This document shows, piece after piece, positions 10,980-23,244 of a DNA stretch of 64,000 nucleotides. The notes beneath the pieces are model-generated. The model was not told the DNA's origin, ran no database searches, and saw only the letters and a program-made list of their open reading frames with translations. Position 1 is the stretch's first letter; the number at the start of each line of letters is the position of its first letter. Origin of the DNA: Physcomitrium patens. Its lineage: Eukaryota > Streptophyta > Bryopsida > Funariales > Funariaceae. The DNA lies in assembly GCF_000002425.4 (NCBI RefSeq), contig NC_037275.1, positions 10,030,533-10,094,532 of the forward strand. The letters are read 5' to 3'. The position numbers and the translations under genes are program-made.

Positions 10980-12490
10980 TATTTATTAAAAACTGCCTTT
11001 GCTACAACTTAAATGGAATCTTTGCAAATAATAGACATAATATGATCTTTGGAAGAAAAACCAACTATTTCTTGTAGCCCTCAAATAATAGTCTTTATCC
11101 ATAATCCAATCAGCCAATTGCATAATAACCAAGTGTGATCCATTACAAAGTCTTTAATATAAAGCAATTTTTTGTAATAACATAATTGAATATCCAACTT
11201 TTAGCTCCAAATTAAATGGTGACAATCCAAGTGGAATTAAATCTATTTAAATACTTGACCAAATAAAAATTATCATTGATAGCACCATCTCCTATAATTG
11301 CTATATCTATATTAAAATAAACATGTAAAACTTTAAAATATCTCTATAATATACAAGTTTAGATCATTGACATCATAATTTTATGCAAATAAAATTGATA
11401 TGTCAATGAAATATCCATTTTTAAATATCCCATCTTTATTTAGTCCCAAATAGATAGTTTAAATCAAATCATTTGATATTGAACCTACTTTCATATGTTT
11501 TGGAAGAATCACTATACTTTTTAGTGGATCTACAATTGTTTATCTATTTTCGATCTACTAATAAAATCTTTCTAAGATATATTAAATATAAACATTATAA
11601 TATTAAAAAAAATCTTAAAAATAAAAACATGTATAATGCATATTTTTAAGAGCTTTCTAAAAAATAATTGATTTTCATCAAATTTACCTTTCAAATACAT
11701 ATTTTTGGTCAACTTATATATTTTAATATAAGCCCAAATCTTTGATTTTTGCAAAAAAGCATCAATAGTCTCTTTTTGAAAGCCTTTAACAACAACATGA
11801 GGAATATATTGAAAATCTCTACCAAAGTCTATAATTATTTTATCAAATATCTTGTCAATTTTAATTGTGTTTTAGAAAATTTTATTAGTTGCCTCAATGC
11901 AATGGTAATGTTGAATTGATATCTCATCTTAGATGATAATAATCATTTTTTTAATACATCTGATATGGTAAGTAATTTGCAAAATTGTAAAACAAATCTT
12001 CATAGAATTTGAACAAAATTTAAACATAGAGAGTACAATCTGTCTACTACTTTAAAATTGTGGTGCAATTTCAAATGAAGGAACACACAAAATAACATAT
12101 CCATCAATTAATGTGCAATGCTTGAGTTCGAATATTCTTGATATAAAGTTGGCACAATCTTTAGGTCTTTGTCCTAAAAGAATGCAGTTGATATTTTTGG
12201 CAACAAAGGATTTGCAATTATGATTATAAATATATTTAGATGTTGAAAGTATCAAGTAATGTTCACATATTCTTTAAAGATCCAATATAAGATGATGAGA
12301 GAATTATCTTTTGCAATAGATTTTGTATGTCAACTTCTTGGTTTTACACATCTCTAATAAAATTTGCAAGTCTTTGATATAAATCTGCACATTACTTATT
12401 TTTATTCATATTCAATTATTTCAACTGATTTTTCTTTGTTAATAATCAAGCATCCACAATAAATTCTTGTGGCAACTTCATATATTGTAA
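10980..12490 (-). mobile_element. decayed Helitron (Rep and helicase remnants)
   Basis: Minus-strand conceptual translation, with many stops and frame changes, follows the order of plant Helitron transposases. At about 12,480-12,260 it reads FIVDA..., then CADLYQRLANFIRD and KIILSSSYIGS (Helitron: LRxDLYxxL...RxILPSSFxGS). At 12,190-12,110 it reads LLGQRPKDCANFISRIFELK (LLPGQTAxDRPDLVARVFELK-like). At about 11,830 it reads IIIDFGRDFQYIPHVVVKG (helicase GGDFRQxLPVVxxG). At 11,740-11,690 it reads IWAYIKIYKLTKNMYLK (VLxLTKNMRL). At about 11,230-11,130 it reads LELKVGYSIMLLQ and RLCNGSHLVIMQL (LKVGxPIMLLRN...GLCNGTR). The Rep block sits only about 200 bases from the helicase block, so the middle, including the HUH motif, is deleted. 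Termini not found. Confidence 0.8.
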
Positions 12491-15400
12491 GATGGTTAAA
12501 TACTCGTAATATTAAAAAAAAAATCAATACAAATAAAACACCATTTAAATAATATGTGCAAGTTGCATATTTATACTTCCATCTTCATTGGCATTTATAT
12601 CTTAATGTTTCATTTGGTCATGCTATTTTTGTTCTCTATAAAAAAAAATAAAAAAAATAAAAAAAAAATAAAAAAAATAACAACAACAACAACAACAACA
12701 ATAACAACAACAATATTATAGAGTGGCAAATATACAAGCTTTTATTTATGAATTTATTGCAATGGATTTTTTTGTGTTAAACAACTATATCTTTTATTTT
12801 TTTAGTTTTTTTCTATTTTTAGAAATAATACCAATCTTATTAGAAGTTGAAAGATTGTAATGTCTTTTGTCAAGATCTTTAGTAAAGTAAAGATATACAT
12901 ATATATATCATTACCACTCTCTCTTCTTTCTCTTACTTTAGATGATATTTCATGGACTTGTTGATAAAATGGCAAAAATACGTGATGCTTTCTTAGATGT
13001 TTGAAAGCTCCTACATTATCTAAGTTGACAAATTGAGATTGTGTGCCATCCTTGCTTCATGTACAATGTTGAGATTATAAATGTAAAGTTGTATTAGATT
13101 TTTTTTAATATCTTATTCTAATAAAAAACTACCTATTTGATACCAAAGTTTTCTAAGTATGTAAAAGCTACACAAATCATATCCATGCAAGAAAGTTATA
13201 TCAACTTTTATACTAAGAAATTTAAATACATGTATTATATTATATTATCAAATAGTCTTCTAAATTATTTTTTATTTTTATTTTTATTTTTTTTCCATTT
13301 TTTCCATTAAATAGCTATCTAATTAACAACATGGAATCTTTAATAAGGAAAAGCTCAACTTTTTTATTAAGACAACATGTACCAAATCACAGATTTTTTT
13401 TGATAATGGTATGATTTGTTCATCCATTCAATAGAGTGTATTGCTATATGAGCATTAAACATTCATATTTCCAATTTTATTACAACCATTGAATTCTTCT
13501 CTTTCATTTTAATATTTGAAAGCAAATTGTTCAACTTGTTCACAAATTTCTTCAACTCTATTAGATTCTTTTGCTTCTTCTTGATGTTGTACACATAAGG
13601 TTGTTTTTTTTTGTTCCTTTTGCCTTTGTTGTCAATTTTTTTGAAGATTCATAGGTTGAATAATGTTTTTATCATTACTATTATTTTGATTAATTATAAT
13701 ATCATGTTCTTCTACTTCTTATTCATTTTTTCTTTAGTATATTCACGTGTCTTCTATCTTAGTTGTCCAATTGTACAATGATTGCATATAGAGGCAACAC
13801 TATTCAAATTATTTATTTCTTCATTTAAAACTTATAATCCTCTCTTCCCTTGTTCTTCATCTATATGCATATGTTGCTCAACATGTTCATGAGCTCTTTG
13901 TCTTTTTTGTCAAATAGCTTGATTATCTATAGCCTTGAGATTGCTTTTGAAAAGGTTTCTATGATTGCAATTAATTGGTCCATCATTCTTTGTTATGTCT
14001 TTCTTTTAAAAAAAAATCTACTAATTTTATTCTAAATAGTTTGCTTTTCTTTTTCATGCCCTAAATTCATAATAGAATTAAATGTAAAAACTTGTTTTTT
14101 TTAATTATTGGATAATATCTTTTAATAGTAACAGTGATAATAAATGAAATATAGATTTTATTTCAAGATGAATATAATCATGTAATGCTTTTTGAAAAAT
14201 TATTTTCAACTAATAACTACTTACATTGAGGGCAAAGATACTACAAATACACAAGTGAGAACATATGTTGTGTATCTATAAAAGGTTTGCAAATTCTCAA
14301 GCTCTAGTAAAGTACTAAGTATGCAAAAAAAGGCTAGCTAATTTATACTAAAATATAGTGTTGTTTCTATGCTTGGATTTCTTTGCTTATCATCTACTTT
14401 AAATTGAGTTCCAATGTCTAAAAGTATTGAATGGTGTAAGATGGTGATAGAATAAGTTTTGAGACAATAGTTTAGAAAGAAGAAGAGTTTTTTTTTAAAA
14501 AAAAAAATCCAATATGCACTTCTAATATAAACATATAAGGCAATGAAGAGAAGGTTAAATTCTACTATCATTAGTTTCACTCTTTGCATTGATAGATTGT
14601 AAATCAAAGAAAAAAATCAATTACTATATATATATTTGGGATCCATGAAAGTATGTGTTGCTTGATTAAGAGTAGGCTACATCAAGGCTATTGTGTGCTT
14701 CTCTACTTATAAAAAAATTATCAATTCAAAACCACATCATAGTTTAAATTGTGATCAATTCCTACCAACACCTAATACATAACTCTAAATCTCCAAAATC
14801 CACTTACAATACATTGACTAAAAATTCTTGGCATTTATTATCCATTCAAAAATGCTTCAAATAATTTCTATTATTCTACTCTATATGCATGTGAAAACAA
14901 AACCAAAATGATAAATTTCCAAAATAGGAAAATTTAACAAAATCAATGCATTGGTCCAAAAGTTTGAAAAAAAATAAAGAAAGAATGTTCTTTGTGCATT
15001 GCTCACTTTTTCTCCTCCCATCCTTCCATCTCTATGTATCATAGAATTGATTGAAATCATGATGATGGAATAAGAAGGTTTAGAATTTAAGGTAAAATAT
15101 GTGAATTAAAGAAAAATATTTGTAATTATCATCACCAAGATAGTGCTATCATAGTATGGATGTGCATGATGGTTGGAATAGATGTCAAAGTGGTAGTGAA
15201 TTTTATTCTAATTCAAAGATGTTCATATACAAGATAGCAACAAATGATTCTGAAAAGATAAAAATTGACAATTAAATGCCCACAAATAGTTTTCAATCAA
15301 AGAATTGATTGTACTCTATGATAAATGTTTGAGTGTCTAATATGCAAAAGAGATATTTAGGATTCCAACCACATTGTGTTTCTCTACTCTTATATTTGTT

Positions 15401-16361
15401 ACATTCTTAGAATTCATTTGTTTCTTGATGTCTTGCATTCTTTGTACTCTCTTCATGGCCAATGAAAACACTTCTTCGTTTCTTTGTATAATACTTAAGT
15501 TATTTTTTACAATAAGTAGTAATAAAATTTTATTAATAAGAATATTCTATCTTATAGATTAACTCATTTGGTCCTTGAATACTGAATCAACTATTTTTTT
15601 TGATGCCAAAAGTAATGATTAATTTTAAAATTTTATAAAAAATACATTTTGCTAGATTTTGATTCTTTAACAAGTTAAACATATTTATATGATGTAGTTA
15701 AAAGAAAACGAAAATTAAAACAACTTAAGTTGAATTACAAAATTACTTATTTTTCAAAAGTAAAAACATTCAAGAAATAAATTTTTTATAATTTTTTTAG
15801 TATAAATAAGAATTTTATTATGTATATGTTAAGGTATGTGGCATGAAGGGGGGGGGTGTTCACAAATTAAAAAGAAGTGTCCATCTAGCAATTCTCTTAA
15901 AAAATATATATATTATAAATAAACAGACACAAAATATTAAAATAGCTAAATAAAATAAATTTTGTGTGAAACACAAATTTAATAAAAATTAAATAAGACC
16001 TATGTTGATCGAGTCCAAAGAGACCTTGATGTTTGAAGTCAGATCGACTTGGTTGATACATCTTCATTACCTGTTTTAGTTGCTAATATCATATTACAAG
16101 AACCACACCCGTTTGAGAGCTCCAATCAGCACACCAGCAACCTTTGCTCCAACACAGCACACCACAGCTTGGGCAGGATCAGATCCACGAAAGAGTTGGA
16201 CAGAGACAGTTAGCAATTGAATTGCAACACTCAGGCAGCAAAAGGAGGCCCAAGAATCAATCTGCATATGTGCTGGATAATTTATACAACTGCCCAAAAT
16301 GGAGCACAATTATCAGCACCAGCTTCAGTTATACACACAAAACTGGAGGTACATTTGCTCC
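12491..16361. other. AT-rich intergenic DNA, probably more Helitron or other transposon debris
   Basis: No intact gene. The minus-strand side of 12.5-14.0 kb may be the N-terminal part of the same Helitron but is too decayed to read. A run of G lies near 15,849-15,857. The final 300 bases regain normal GC and are the 3' flank or UTR of the ESCRT gene. Confidence 0.4.
12640..12713. repeat. A-rich tract plus (CAA)n microsatellite
   Basis: An interrupted poly-A block is followed by about eleven CAA units with one TAA interruption, seen directly in the sequence. Confidence 0.85.
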
Positions 16362-19300
16362 TCAGCCACTTCGTAAAGCAGCTAACCTCGACTCCAGATC
16401 ATCAATATTCGAGCTGCATTTTAGCATATGAATGCCACATGTTGGTTAGATTGAAAGTAGTGTACATTGATATGAATGTAAGGTGGGAAGTAAAATACTG
16501 GTGTAAGTATCGTGGTTGGCTGGCAACAATCAGCACCCACAAACGACAAAAAAGTATACAGGGCTACACATACCTGCTGGCCGCTTTAGTTCCTGATTTG
16601 CTTGCAAGTCCTCCCTTCGGTGCAGCGGACATCTACAGAAAAAGTTCGAAATACAACTCAAGTTTGATCAAAAATGATTCCCAGAGATATGAACAGCCGC
16701 GAAACAAATGACGCTTTTACAAATGCAACGACACCTTAACAATCATTTGCAAAATGTGACCAAATGTCAGGTTTGAGAGGATAACACATATTTTCATTCC
16801 TTTCAAATCACAAGAAACAAAAGTTCACTAAAAAAAGTGAAGAAAAAGCACATCATTTCAAGTGCATACCTGGGCTGAGATGTCAACACCGATTTCATCC
16901 AAGATCTGGATTAAGAAAAAGTAAACATAAACGTTAGAACAATCAAAAAAATTCCGCATTTTCAAGAAAATCAGCTAGGTCCAACAAAGATTTACAAAAT
17001 TACAGAAGTGATTCACCAGAAATTCAGCATAAGTATACCTGGTTGGTAAGCTCCTCAGTCTCTTCCTCAGCTTCATCATCATCCAAAGCATCGTCGATTG
17101 AATCCGACATCATTTCCGTCTGTCACATGATGAGATGAATGAGTCTCTCCATTAAGTGACTATTTTTATTCAAAGATACCAACCCATAAAAATACATGTA
17201 CGTAGCACCAAAACAAGTTTAGGTTTAGAGGACATTGAGTAAAGAAGACTCATGATATATCTTTTTGTTGAATTAATCCGACAAATTGATATTGTCGCAA
17301 AATCCAGCACGAAACTCACCGTCATATCCATTTGAGCTGACTGCCGCTGAAACTCCTGCATGATTTTAGCTTGCTTCGCAGGGTCCATTTGCTGTGCAAT
17401 GGAAACCACAATGTGAGATCGTTATGAAAACGCACAAATCAAGTCATACGGGCTGGATTGGAAATCAAATGTCATAGTTGATACTAGGTTCCGGCTGTGA
17501 TACACAATACAAGTATAGATCCAGCAAAAATATCTTCAACGCACTGCAACATATGATACTACATATGAGAAATAATGTTTGTTTTACCTTGTTCATACTG
17601 GCCATAGCCTTGGTCGCCCCCTTCATGGCACCTGCCACGGCCGTATTTGCATGCATAGCCTGATAGTTTCAACAAGAAAATGCATGCTTAGGACCACTGA
17701 ATTCATGCGAAGGTATTCGTGATCCTCAAGTAAGCAGGCATAGAAACAACAAGAAAAGTAATAAACATCGTGTAACAAACAACCCTCAGTCCAACCTGTG
17801 TATGAGTGGCAACACCACGCAGTTGCGCCTTGCTGCCTTGCAGCTTAGCTATCTGCTGCCTCAGCCGAATTAATTGGCGAGCCAAAATCTTCGTTGCTGC
17901 CTGCATGAACCAGCATGGGAGGGGAACGCCAGGCTCGTTATAAAAACAAACACACAATTGTATACCAAACCATCACCAGACCCAGGAAACAAGTTTTTTT
18001 CTCACTTTCTGTGAAATGTTCACATCCTAGCACCAAGAAATTTGATCGTCCCTAAAATAAGCAACCACAGCAAACTAATCACTCCATGCCTACAATGACA
18101 TTCTAAGAAAAAACGTGCTTCCTGACATAAAATTTCTTAAATTTTCAGAAGCACTGCAGAAGCCGATATTTGGTTTAAAATTTGTAGTGCTTAGAACGGT
18201 TTTGATTGAGCTCAACATCTCACAACCCTTGCAGGAACACAATGCAAACGGATGTCAGCATTAACTACACTTGGGCAAAAATTTACTCACATCATTTCCA
18301 GTTTTTGCAGTCTTTTTTATCTCAGCTACTAGCTTCTTTTCCTGCATCCGGAAAAATCCTGTGTTACTCCTAGGAAGTGACTTCAGTGTTGCAAAACGAA
18401 AACTTTGACGAATCAAAAGCCCCAACATGAAACAGTCTATAAAACACATGTTATACCAGCATAAATGAAGGCTGTCTACTTCACAAACTTCTCAAAGTGA
18501 GGATGTTCCATACCTCAATCTGCAAAGCACCAATCTCTCGGTCAAAACCTAATGATCAATCAAACGATTCCCGAACAATGCAGTCAGGTCTTAAAATAGT
18601 CAGCCACACCCAAATTATGAAAAACAGAAAGTCGTCGTTCACCAGAAGAACTAGACTTAAAGAAGAACACCAAGCAGAAGACTGAACTGAAAAAAACAGG
18701 AACGACAAGTCATGACAAAACGGCGAAGCGAGTTCCACGGAGAAAAAACAAGTACAAGGGATCCTGCATTATGCTAAACTAGACAGTTCAAGTACAGAAT
18801 CCGGTTGGAGCAATCCTAAGACGAGCCATCTTCAATCATTCAAACTCTGCATGATACACTTGTATAAGTAGGGCACAGCTTGTATAATGGACACACTGAA
18901 AACAATTAAATGTGACAATATACCTCTCGTGGCAACGGACATCTCACGTTTACTGGCTCGGAGCACCTCTGTTGGCAACAATCAGCGTGAAGTAAATATA
19001 TCAAGACAAATGTCACATGCTCGACAATTCCACCCCTACCCAGGAAGTGCTTGCATCACTCATTGTAGACATTCATACGATCTCTCAAAAGATTGTAACC
19101 TAGACTGGAAGGACCAGACAAATGAGTACAAAATTATGACTTTGCAACTGATACAAGGTGCAAATGTTGCTGATTGCATTAAATGGCACTTATAAGAAGC
19201 AAAGAAACTGATTGAAACCTCTCCCAAGATATTTAATCCCAAATTTGAATAATGTGAACTTGTCGAGCTCGCTAAAGATGTAGGCAACATGTTAATAATG

Positions 19301-19563
19301 CCAAAACTTACAAAACCCTGTGTACATCGCTACAGTTATCCTCTACACTAGTTACTACTGGGCATGACAAACCGAAAACAGAAGAAGGAAATAACGTGTG
19401 TGGGTGTGTGTAAATAAATATATATAGATGCCTGTGCTTTTTTTGATGCTCATATTCTTCCTCCGTTGTAGTTGCAAGTTTGGAATCAAAAGGAACACAA
19501 AAAAGGACTAGTGTCTACAATCTACAAACCTTTTGGGTCCGGCTTCTTCTTAAAAATATTCAT
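16362..19563 (-). CDS. VPS2.2: ESCRT-III subunit VPS2.2/VPS2.3-like (CHMP2B type)
   Basis: Eleven coding exons, all GT-AG and in phase: 19530-19563, 18924-18968, 18514-18548, 18291-18341, 17796-17900, 17588-17659, 17320-17391, 17039-17119, 16870-16905, 16574-16632 and 16362-16413. They give 213 residues, the normal family length. The N-terminus MNIFKKKPDPK is followed by the basic Snf7-domain helices (ATKILARQLIRLRQQIAKLQ at residues 57-76). An acidic linker (DDDEAEEETEE) comes next, and a C-terminal MIM1 motif, DDLESRLAALR, binds MIT domains of the VPS4 ATPase. It acts on endosomes in multivesicular-body sorting and membrane scission. The splice order and sequence match plant VPS2.2/VPS2.3 rather than VPS2.1. 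Which of the two names applies cannot be settled. A pyrimidine-rich stretch near 20,080-20,110 (GA-rich on the coding strand) probably lies in the leader or promoter. Confidence 0.95.
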
Positions 19564-22500
19564 CTTCGAAGAGGCTCTGGCACTTCAATTCTTAAGTCAC
19601 CCCTCTTGGCACACTTCCACTGACGTGATTTCTTACCTCTGGTACCTGAACAAAGCGAAATTCAGAAAGGACAAAGGCAGAAGCATCAAAAAACCTGAAA
19701 TATAATTACGGCATGAAACAAATACATCAAGACAGATAATAGAAGCAAGCTATGTCGCTCAAGGCAGTTGGTTCTCTTGCCACGGGCAACGTCGAGTGAA
19801 TCTCCTAACACTTCCACAAAAACATCAAATATCCACAAAACCAAGCTCAACCCACAACAATTTCTCATTCTCTCTGCTCCATTAGCAATTTCAACCTGCA
19901 AACAACAACGAAGCAGCTACATCCCGACCCTACACTCGGCCCAAGGCTCACCGATGCGCTACCGACAGCTCAACCACATGAATCCTTGCGTTCAAAAGAG
20001 ACAACTCCACAACATCGATCAAGTGAATTTCGGTCAGATTATCCAAATTCACCACAAATATCACAAATAGGTATCCGATTGACTCCTCCTCCTCCCCCTC
20101 CTCCTCCCAAGACACAGATCGATCGCCTCCCAGGCAGCAGCAGCACTCCCGTTCCGTTGCAGATACACTGAAGCAAAACCGACTGCTGGGTACAGCTCCA
20201 AATCCCGGAACCGATTCGATCTCCTCACACACAGCACCAAATCGAGAGATCCAACACCTCACGACTGGTCCCGGTGGTCACCCGCACTTCACCGAGGCCA
20301 GAAAAACTTCGGCGATAGCGCGGATCCAACACTGTAAGGCGCGTCGCTGCTTCAGTAACTGACCCCCCCCCCCCCCCGCAACCCATAACATTAGGTTTCC
20401 CTCTCCTCTGGTCCCCGACTGCTGATCGCTCCTGCAGACTCTATTGATTGATCTTGGGTTCGAATCGCCGCAGTTTCTGTATCAATATGATAATCGTCAT
20501 GTGGATTAGGTTCCTAGCGACATGCATTCCTTCAAAGATATACTTTCACTTTTCGCGGTTGAGGGTGTGTTGAATGGGTAATGGAGGAGGAGTTGAGAGC
20601 TTAAAGAGAAACATGAAGTTTGGAAGTATGTATTATTTAATGTGAATTTAGTTTACATAGCAATTTGTTTTTGAAAACATATATATATATATATATAGAT
20701 ATATATATAAAGATGATTTTGCAAAGTTTAAATGTTTTTAATCACATAGAAAAAAATTACATTTTTAATCATGTTTTATATACGCTCTTTCTACATAGAT
20801 TTTGTAAAACTTTAAAATTTTCTAATTATTATGAATAAAAGAAAAGGAAATAAATTCACAAAAATAACAAATAAAAAAACTAAATTTTAAATATTGAATA
20901 TTGATTCTTAAATAATTAAATAAAGAAAATTAAATTGACCTCTTTTCTACTTTTATCTCTGTTTTTGATGATTGCAGTTTCAATCATATAATTAAAAGCC
21001 TACATAAGTTATATTAGGAATTTATTATTCTATACATTGACAAATATGCATCAATAGTTTGGAATGAACATTGGAGAGGAGGGCTTTATCTTATATAGGC
21101 AAAAATGCTTTCAAGCCTTTATAATTTGAAATGAATGGTAGAAAGAAACAAATATAGGACTTTGAGGACTTACATCACTAAAGCCATAAAGACTTGTACT
21201 AACTATGAGTTTGAAAAACTTAAATTTGAAGGAGTGATTTGTCTATAAAGTTATAAATTTTGACTATACATCCAACATCACACAATTCCTTGTATTGAAG
21301 AAAAAGAATTTATAAATAAGTTAAAGGCCCAACATGTATTGTTATTAAAGTTAATCCATCAACGCCACCAAAAATTACTTTATACTTTAAAGTTGATAGT
21401 CTTTGTATGCTATTGAAGACAAAACATTTGCGACTAGGCTTTTGATTTAGTCAGCAATATTGGTAAGCATAAACAATGATCTTCTAAAAGACATAAGGGA
21501 TATAAGTACTTTTTAAAAATTAGATATTTTAAAGATGAAGGAGAAGATATTAAAGTTTATGTCAATGCAAGTTATAATAGCCATGATCATAGATCAAAGG
21601 AGTACTATTTTTTTTACATGTTCATCAAAGTACAATTAATAATTAAGTTGAGATGTTAGATAATCTTAATAACATCAAATTTTTCTTTGTTTATTTTAGA
21701 AGATTCAAAGATATTTTAAAACAAAAAATTCTATTGCATAAGCATCAAATAATCTGTTTCTTTTTAGATATAAAAGAAGCATCAAATCTATTATAAATTT
21801 TTCTTACCTTTTTATAGAAAGTTGAAATGAAGAAAACTATGAAAAGATAAGAAAAATGGTTCCTAAATAGATAGAAAATAAAAAAATAAAAAAAATTACT
21901 AAACTTATGATCTAAAGAATCCAATAGCAAAGAAATAACCATTTGTATTGGTAATGCAAATAAAAGACATATTTAAAAGATCAAAAGATATTATGTCAAA
22001 CTTGTCATGGATTGTAGACTCAACATTTAAGATCAATCAATAGAATATTTTACTATATGTTGGGATGTACTCCAGTGTAGTAAGATTAGAAATGTAAATT
22101 TTATTTTTATTTTGTATTACCAATAAAGATACTATTTAAGAATAAATAACAAAGTAGTTTGTTAAATGATAAAAATAAGATTAATTATCAAATTTGGAAG
22201 TTCTTAATACATGCCACATTGAAATTATCCTTAAAAACTAAGATTTTTTTAATAAAATGGTATATTTTTAATTTATCTTGCAATTGGTGTAAATTTAATA
22301 ATTATGGTTTCATATGTATACATGTAGATTATAAGATGGATTGTTAAAAAAAAATATATCCATATTTGTTGGATTTATTATCAAGTACATATGAAGATAG
22401 TGGCTTCTTTAATCAAGAAGAAGATCCTATTGATGACGGCTCAAGTGATACACAATGTGATAGTCCAAGAAATAGAAGTGATAGTGAAGTTTAGATTTCT

Positions 22501-22566
22501 AGGTATAATATTTAAGTCCACATGTTATTTCACATAATTAATTTGATGATACCAAATAAGATAGAG
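19564..22566. other. ESCRT gene leader/promoter, then AT-rich transposon debris
   Basis: Positions 19,564 to about 20,450 have normal GC and should be the 5' UTR (perhaps with an intron, donor near 19,636) and promoter of the VPS2-like gene. A C15 run lies at 20,363-20,377 and a (TA)n run at 20,679-20,708. From 20.6 kb on the sequence is AT-rich with no intact frame. A weak transposase-like plus-strand reading near 21.9-22.1 kb is discussed under findings. Confidence 0.45.
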
Positions 22567-22586
22567 TGTTAGGGACATAGTCCTTA

Positions 22587-22783
22587 GAACCTTCTAGAGA
22601 TAAGTTTCTAGAACCTTCTGGAAGCAAGTCTCTGGAATCTTCTAGAAGCTTCCTAATTGATAGAAGATATTAGGGACATAGTCCTTAGAACCTTCTAGAG
22701 ACAAGTTTCTAGAATCTTCTACAAGCAAGTCTCTCAAACCTTCTAGAAGCTTCCTAGTTGGTAGAAGTCACTTGAGAAGCTTC
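22587..22783 (+). promoter_or_regulatory. heat-shock element array in the 5' LTR
   Basis: Alternating GAA/TTC units spaced by two bases, the HSF-binding grammar. There are perfect four-unit sites at 22,606-22,623 (TTCtaGAAccTTCtgGAA) and 22,635-22,652 (GAAtcTTCtaGAAgcTTC). Three-unit sites lie at 22,707-22,719 and 22,741-22,753, and two-unit sites at 22,587-22,594 and 22,776-22,783. The array ends just upstream of the TATA box. Factor binding and heat induction are inference. Confidence 0.7.
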
Positions 22784-22794
22784 CTAAATAGGAG

Positions 22795-22801
22795 TATATA
22801 T
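22795..22801 (+). promoter_or_regulatory. TATA box of the 5' LTR
   Basis: TATATAT right after the heat-shock-element array. The same motif sits at the matching place in the 3' LTR (28,479-28,485). Confidence 0.65.
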
Positions 22802-22988
22802 TGGAATCGAGGCTGAAGAGTTCTTTAGTCTCGACAATACATCTCTTGGAGCTCTAGCTCATCTCTCTGGTGTTGTTCTTGTATTCATCGGATTAATCTA
22901 GTTCTTGCTAGTTCTTCTTGAACTTCTTGTTAGATCTCGAGTCTGTATTTTTGTGTCCGTGACAGTTTGTTGAGACTTCACTCACCTC

Positions 22989-23001
22989 AGATATCAGAGC
23001 T
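22989..23001 (+). other. degenerate primer binding site (initiator Met tRNA type)
   Basis: AGATATCAGAGCT resembles the plant iMet-tRNA primer site TGGTATCAGAGC. It lies about 25 bases inside the 5' LTR. Element 2 has a similar match (37,031-37,043, minus) at nearly the same offset, which supports the call despite the unusual spacing. Confidence 0.4.
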
Positions 23002-23244
23002 AGTTTCTTCCTCGTTAGAGTGTAGATTACCCCTCTGCTTGGAAGTGTACTAGCATTTTAGAGGTTGCGGATTACCCTCCTCTAAACTGATACTTCTTTT
23101 GTTACAATATTGGAGTCTTATTCTTCTTAGAGAGAGTGGATTACCCCTTTTCTTGAAGCTCTTAAGGCATTTTAGAGGTTGCGGAATACCCTCCTCTGAA
23201 CCAATATTGTCTTCTTGTACAGTCATTTATGTCCTTCTCTTAGA

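Larger units (their letters stand above)
22567..22964 (+). repeat. element 1, 5' LTR
   Basis: 398 bp, TG...CA ends. U3 has two tandem copies of a block starting TTAGGGACATAGTCC (at 22,569 and 22,670, period 101) filled with TTCTAGAA-type heat-shock-element units. A TATA box follows, then the putative R/U5. Confidence 0.95.

Noticed and set aside
22567..22780. Repeats in the LTR as a CRISPR-like array
   Set aside because: Units are imperfect tandem copies without regular unique spacers, in a eukaryotic LTR promoter.
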